From assembly GCA_039192515.1 (NCBI GenBank), contig JBCCXA010000017.1:1-64000 (forward strand): a stretch of 64,000 nt of DNA, in the 5' to 3' direction. The stretch is from Verrucomicrobiota bacterium. GTDB taxonomy: Bacteria; Verrucomicrobiota; Verrucomicrobiia; Methylacidiphilales; JBCCWR01. The position numbers and the translations under genes are program-made. Under the pieces are notes generated by a model. The model worked only from the letters and a program-made list of their open reading frames with translations, was not told where the DNA came from and did not search any database. Below, one piece after another: positions 63,291-64,000 of this stretch; within the stretch, counting starts at the first letter, position 1; each line of letters begins with the position of its first letter.

Positions 63291-64000
63291 ATGGGGATAA
63301 GGTATTTTGATCCGTACCGGTATTCGTTCTATGAGGTAAAATCAAGGCATTATCCTTTAGTTCCGATATCTTCTAACATGGGTCTTAATGCTGTAGAGGT
63401 AAGGTCCAGTACGGGCGCCTTGAGTGATGCAAAGGGCAGCGTTACTGATGCAAATGAAGAAATTAGGCTTAGGGACTCTGGTGATCACCGGTGTGTAGTT
63501 TCACTACTGGAACATCCGGATGCAGATGATTATGTGATTCAAAATCTCTCTCGCACCGAAGTAAAAGGTGAGCTACTGAAGCGTTCGGATTTAGTAGTTG
63601 CAGGTTGGAAAACAAGAAAAGCAACGCCAAAAGCAGCGAAATACCCTATGCATCTCCGAAGAACGTATTACAAGAAGCCTGAAACGCCGACTGAAATACA
63701 GTGCGAACGTCTTCAGCAAGTATTTGACCTTGCAGGTGGAACTCAGCCTATTGGGGCAACAGAAAATATTTTTCGATGCACTTATTTACCAGGCCGCTCT
63801 TTAAGTGAGATGAACCCTTTTCTGAAAAAGAAAACCAGTTTGAATGTAGCTACAGCTGGCACACTTTCTAAAGATAGACTAGTATCCTTATGGAATATTC
63901 TCAGTCAGGCGCATCAGAAAGCCTGTTTTTTGCATCACAAGGGTATTTGCTTCGGCGGAATAGATCCTCGGCACGTCGTTGTTTCTTCTGAAGGGCGCAA
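63291..64000 (+). CDS. 5' part of a gene with a kinase-like catalytic-loop motif
   Basis: The frame stays open from an ATG at 63291 (MGIRYFDPYRY) to the end of the window, 236 codons; a second ATG at 63378 is an alternative start. Neither has a convincing ribosome-binding site. No signal peptide or membrane segment. Near the end, LHHKGICFGGIDPRHVVVSSEG resembles the LHxxGIxHGDIxPxNIL catalytic loop of protein-kinase-like proteins, but the HxD His-Asp is altered (Phe-Gly-Gly-Ile-Asp). A degenerate or divergent kinase-like protein is therefore possible. The 3' end lies outside the window. Confidence 0.55.
   Translation, partial: MGIRYFDPYRYSFYEVKSRHYPLVPISSNMGLNAVEVRSSTGALSDAKGSVTDANEEIRLRDSGDHRCVVSLLEHPDADDYVIQNLSRTEVKGELLKRSDLVVAGWKTRKATPKAAKYPMHLRRTYYKKPETPTEIQCERLQQVFDLAGGTQPIGATENIFRCTYLPGRSLSEMNPFLKKKTSLNVATAGTLSKDRLVSLWNILSQAHQKACFLHHKGICFGGIDPRHVVVSSEGR

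Overview
The window looks like chromosomal DNA of a Verrucomicrobiota bacterium, probably in or near the Opitutae; this is inferred from gene content and was not tested by phylogeny. Pointers are secreted proteins with strings of bacterial Ig modules and thrombospondin-3-like C-termini, a fused SpmA/SpmB protein, the Mla-type lipid transporter, SUF-type Fe-S assembly, and the pairing of threonine synthase with a ThiS/MoaD-like protein. The DNA is visibly AT-rich. Insertion sequences, pseudogenes and relic fragments show a genome undergoing some decay.

Layout. 1-875: 3' end of a 23S rRNA gene, then 5S rRNA and a terminator. 922-3582: an IS3-family (IS407-type) element whose transposase gene is split by an IS256-family element; both target-site duplications can be read. 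3665-13448: three tandem paralogues of a large secreted protein (hydrolase-like N-terminus, jelly-roll-like domain, Ig modules, variable C-terminus). Two are intact and the third is a frameshifted pseudogene. 13808-18272: SpmA-SpmB fusion, AsmA-like protein, peptidoglycan amidase and a small unknown gene. 18328-20711: tRNA-Ala, a three-gene set (LysM/TPR lipoprotein plus two tail-anchored proteins), tRNA-Ser with a decayed second copy, tRNA-Lys. 20787-30104: membrane proteins, an STT3-like transferase with a nucleotide-sugar epimerase, an M20 peptidase, a HAD phosphatase, an AI-2E-family exporter and TPR proteins.

30510-35923: two convergent FHA genes (one with a catalytically degenerate cyclase-like domain), a ComEC with a degenerate metallo-beta-lactamase domain, thiD and a small membrane protein. 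35987-40565: a leftward mlaE-mlaF-mlaD-ispD operon diverging from exbB-exbD. In it ispD carries a C-terminal extension resembling a histidine-kinase DHp helix pair. 40890-45446: a 1518-residue TPR / transglutaminase-like / Sel1 protein with an 83-residue tandem repeat. 45455-49363: a leftward set with a transglutaminase, a glutamine amidotransferase and an SLC13 transporter. 49421-54907: proB-proA, then a SAM-I riboswitch in front of thrC, a ThiS/MoaD-like gene, and uvrC. 54908-64000: an Rhs relic, sufS-sufU, a zinc-ribbon protein, pssA, a PhoD-like phosphatase, parE, and the 5' part of a gene with a kinase-like motif.

The observations I rate highest are: (1) the SAM-I riboswitch controlling thrC plus a sulfur-carrier-like protein ending in Gly-Gly, which suggests protein-thiocarboxylate-based homocysteine synthesis rather than simple threonine synthesis; (2) the IspD-DHp fusion; (3) the nested insertion sequences with both duplications readable; (4) the decaying tandem family of secreted proteins with shared upstream sequence.
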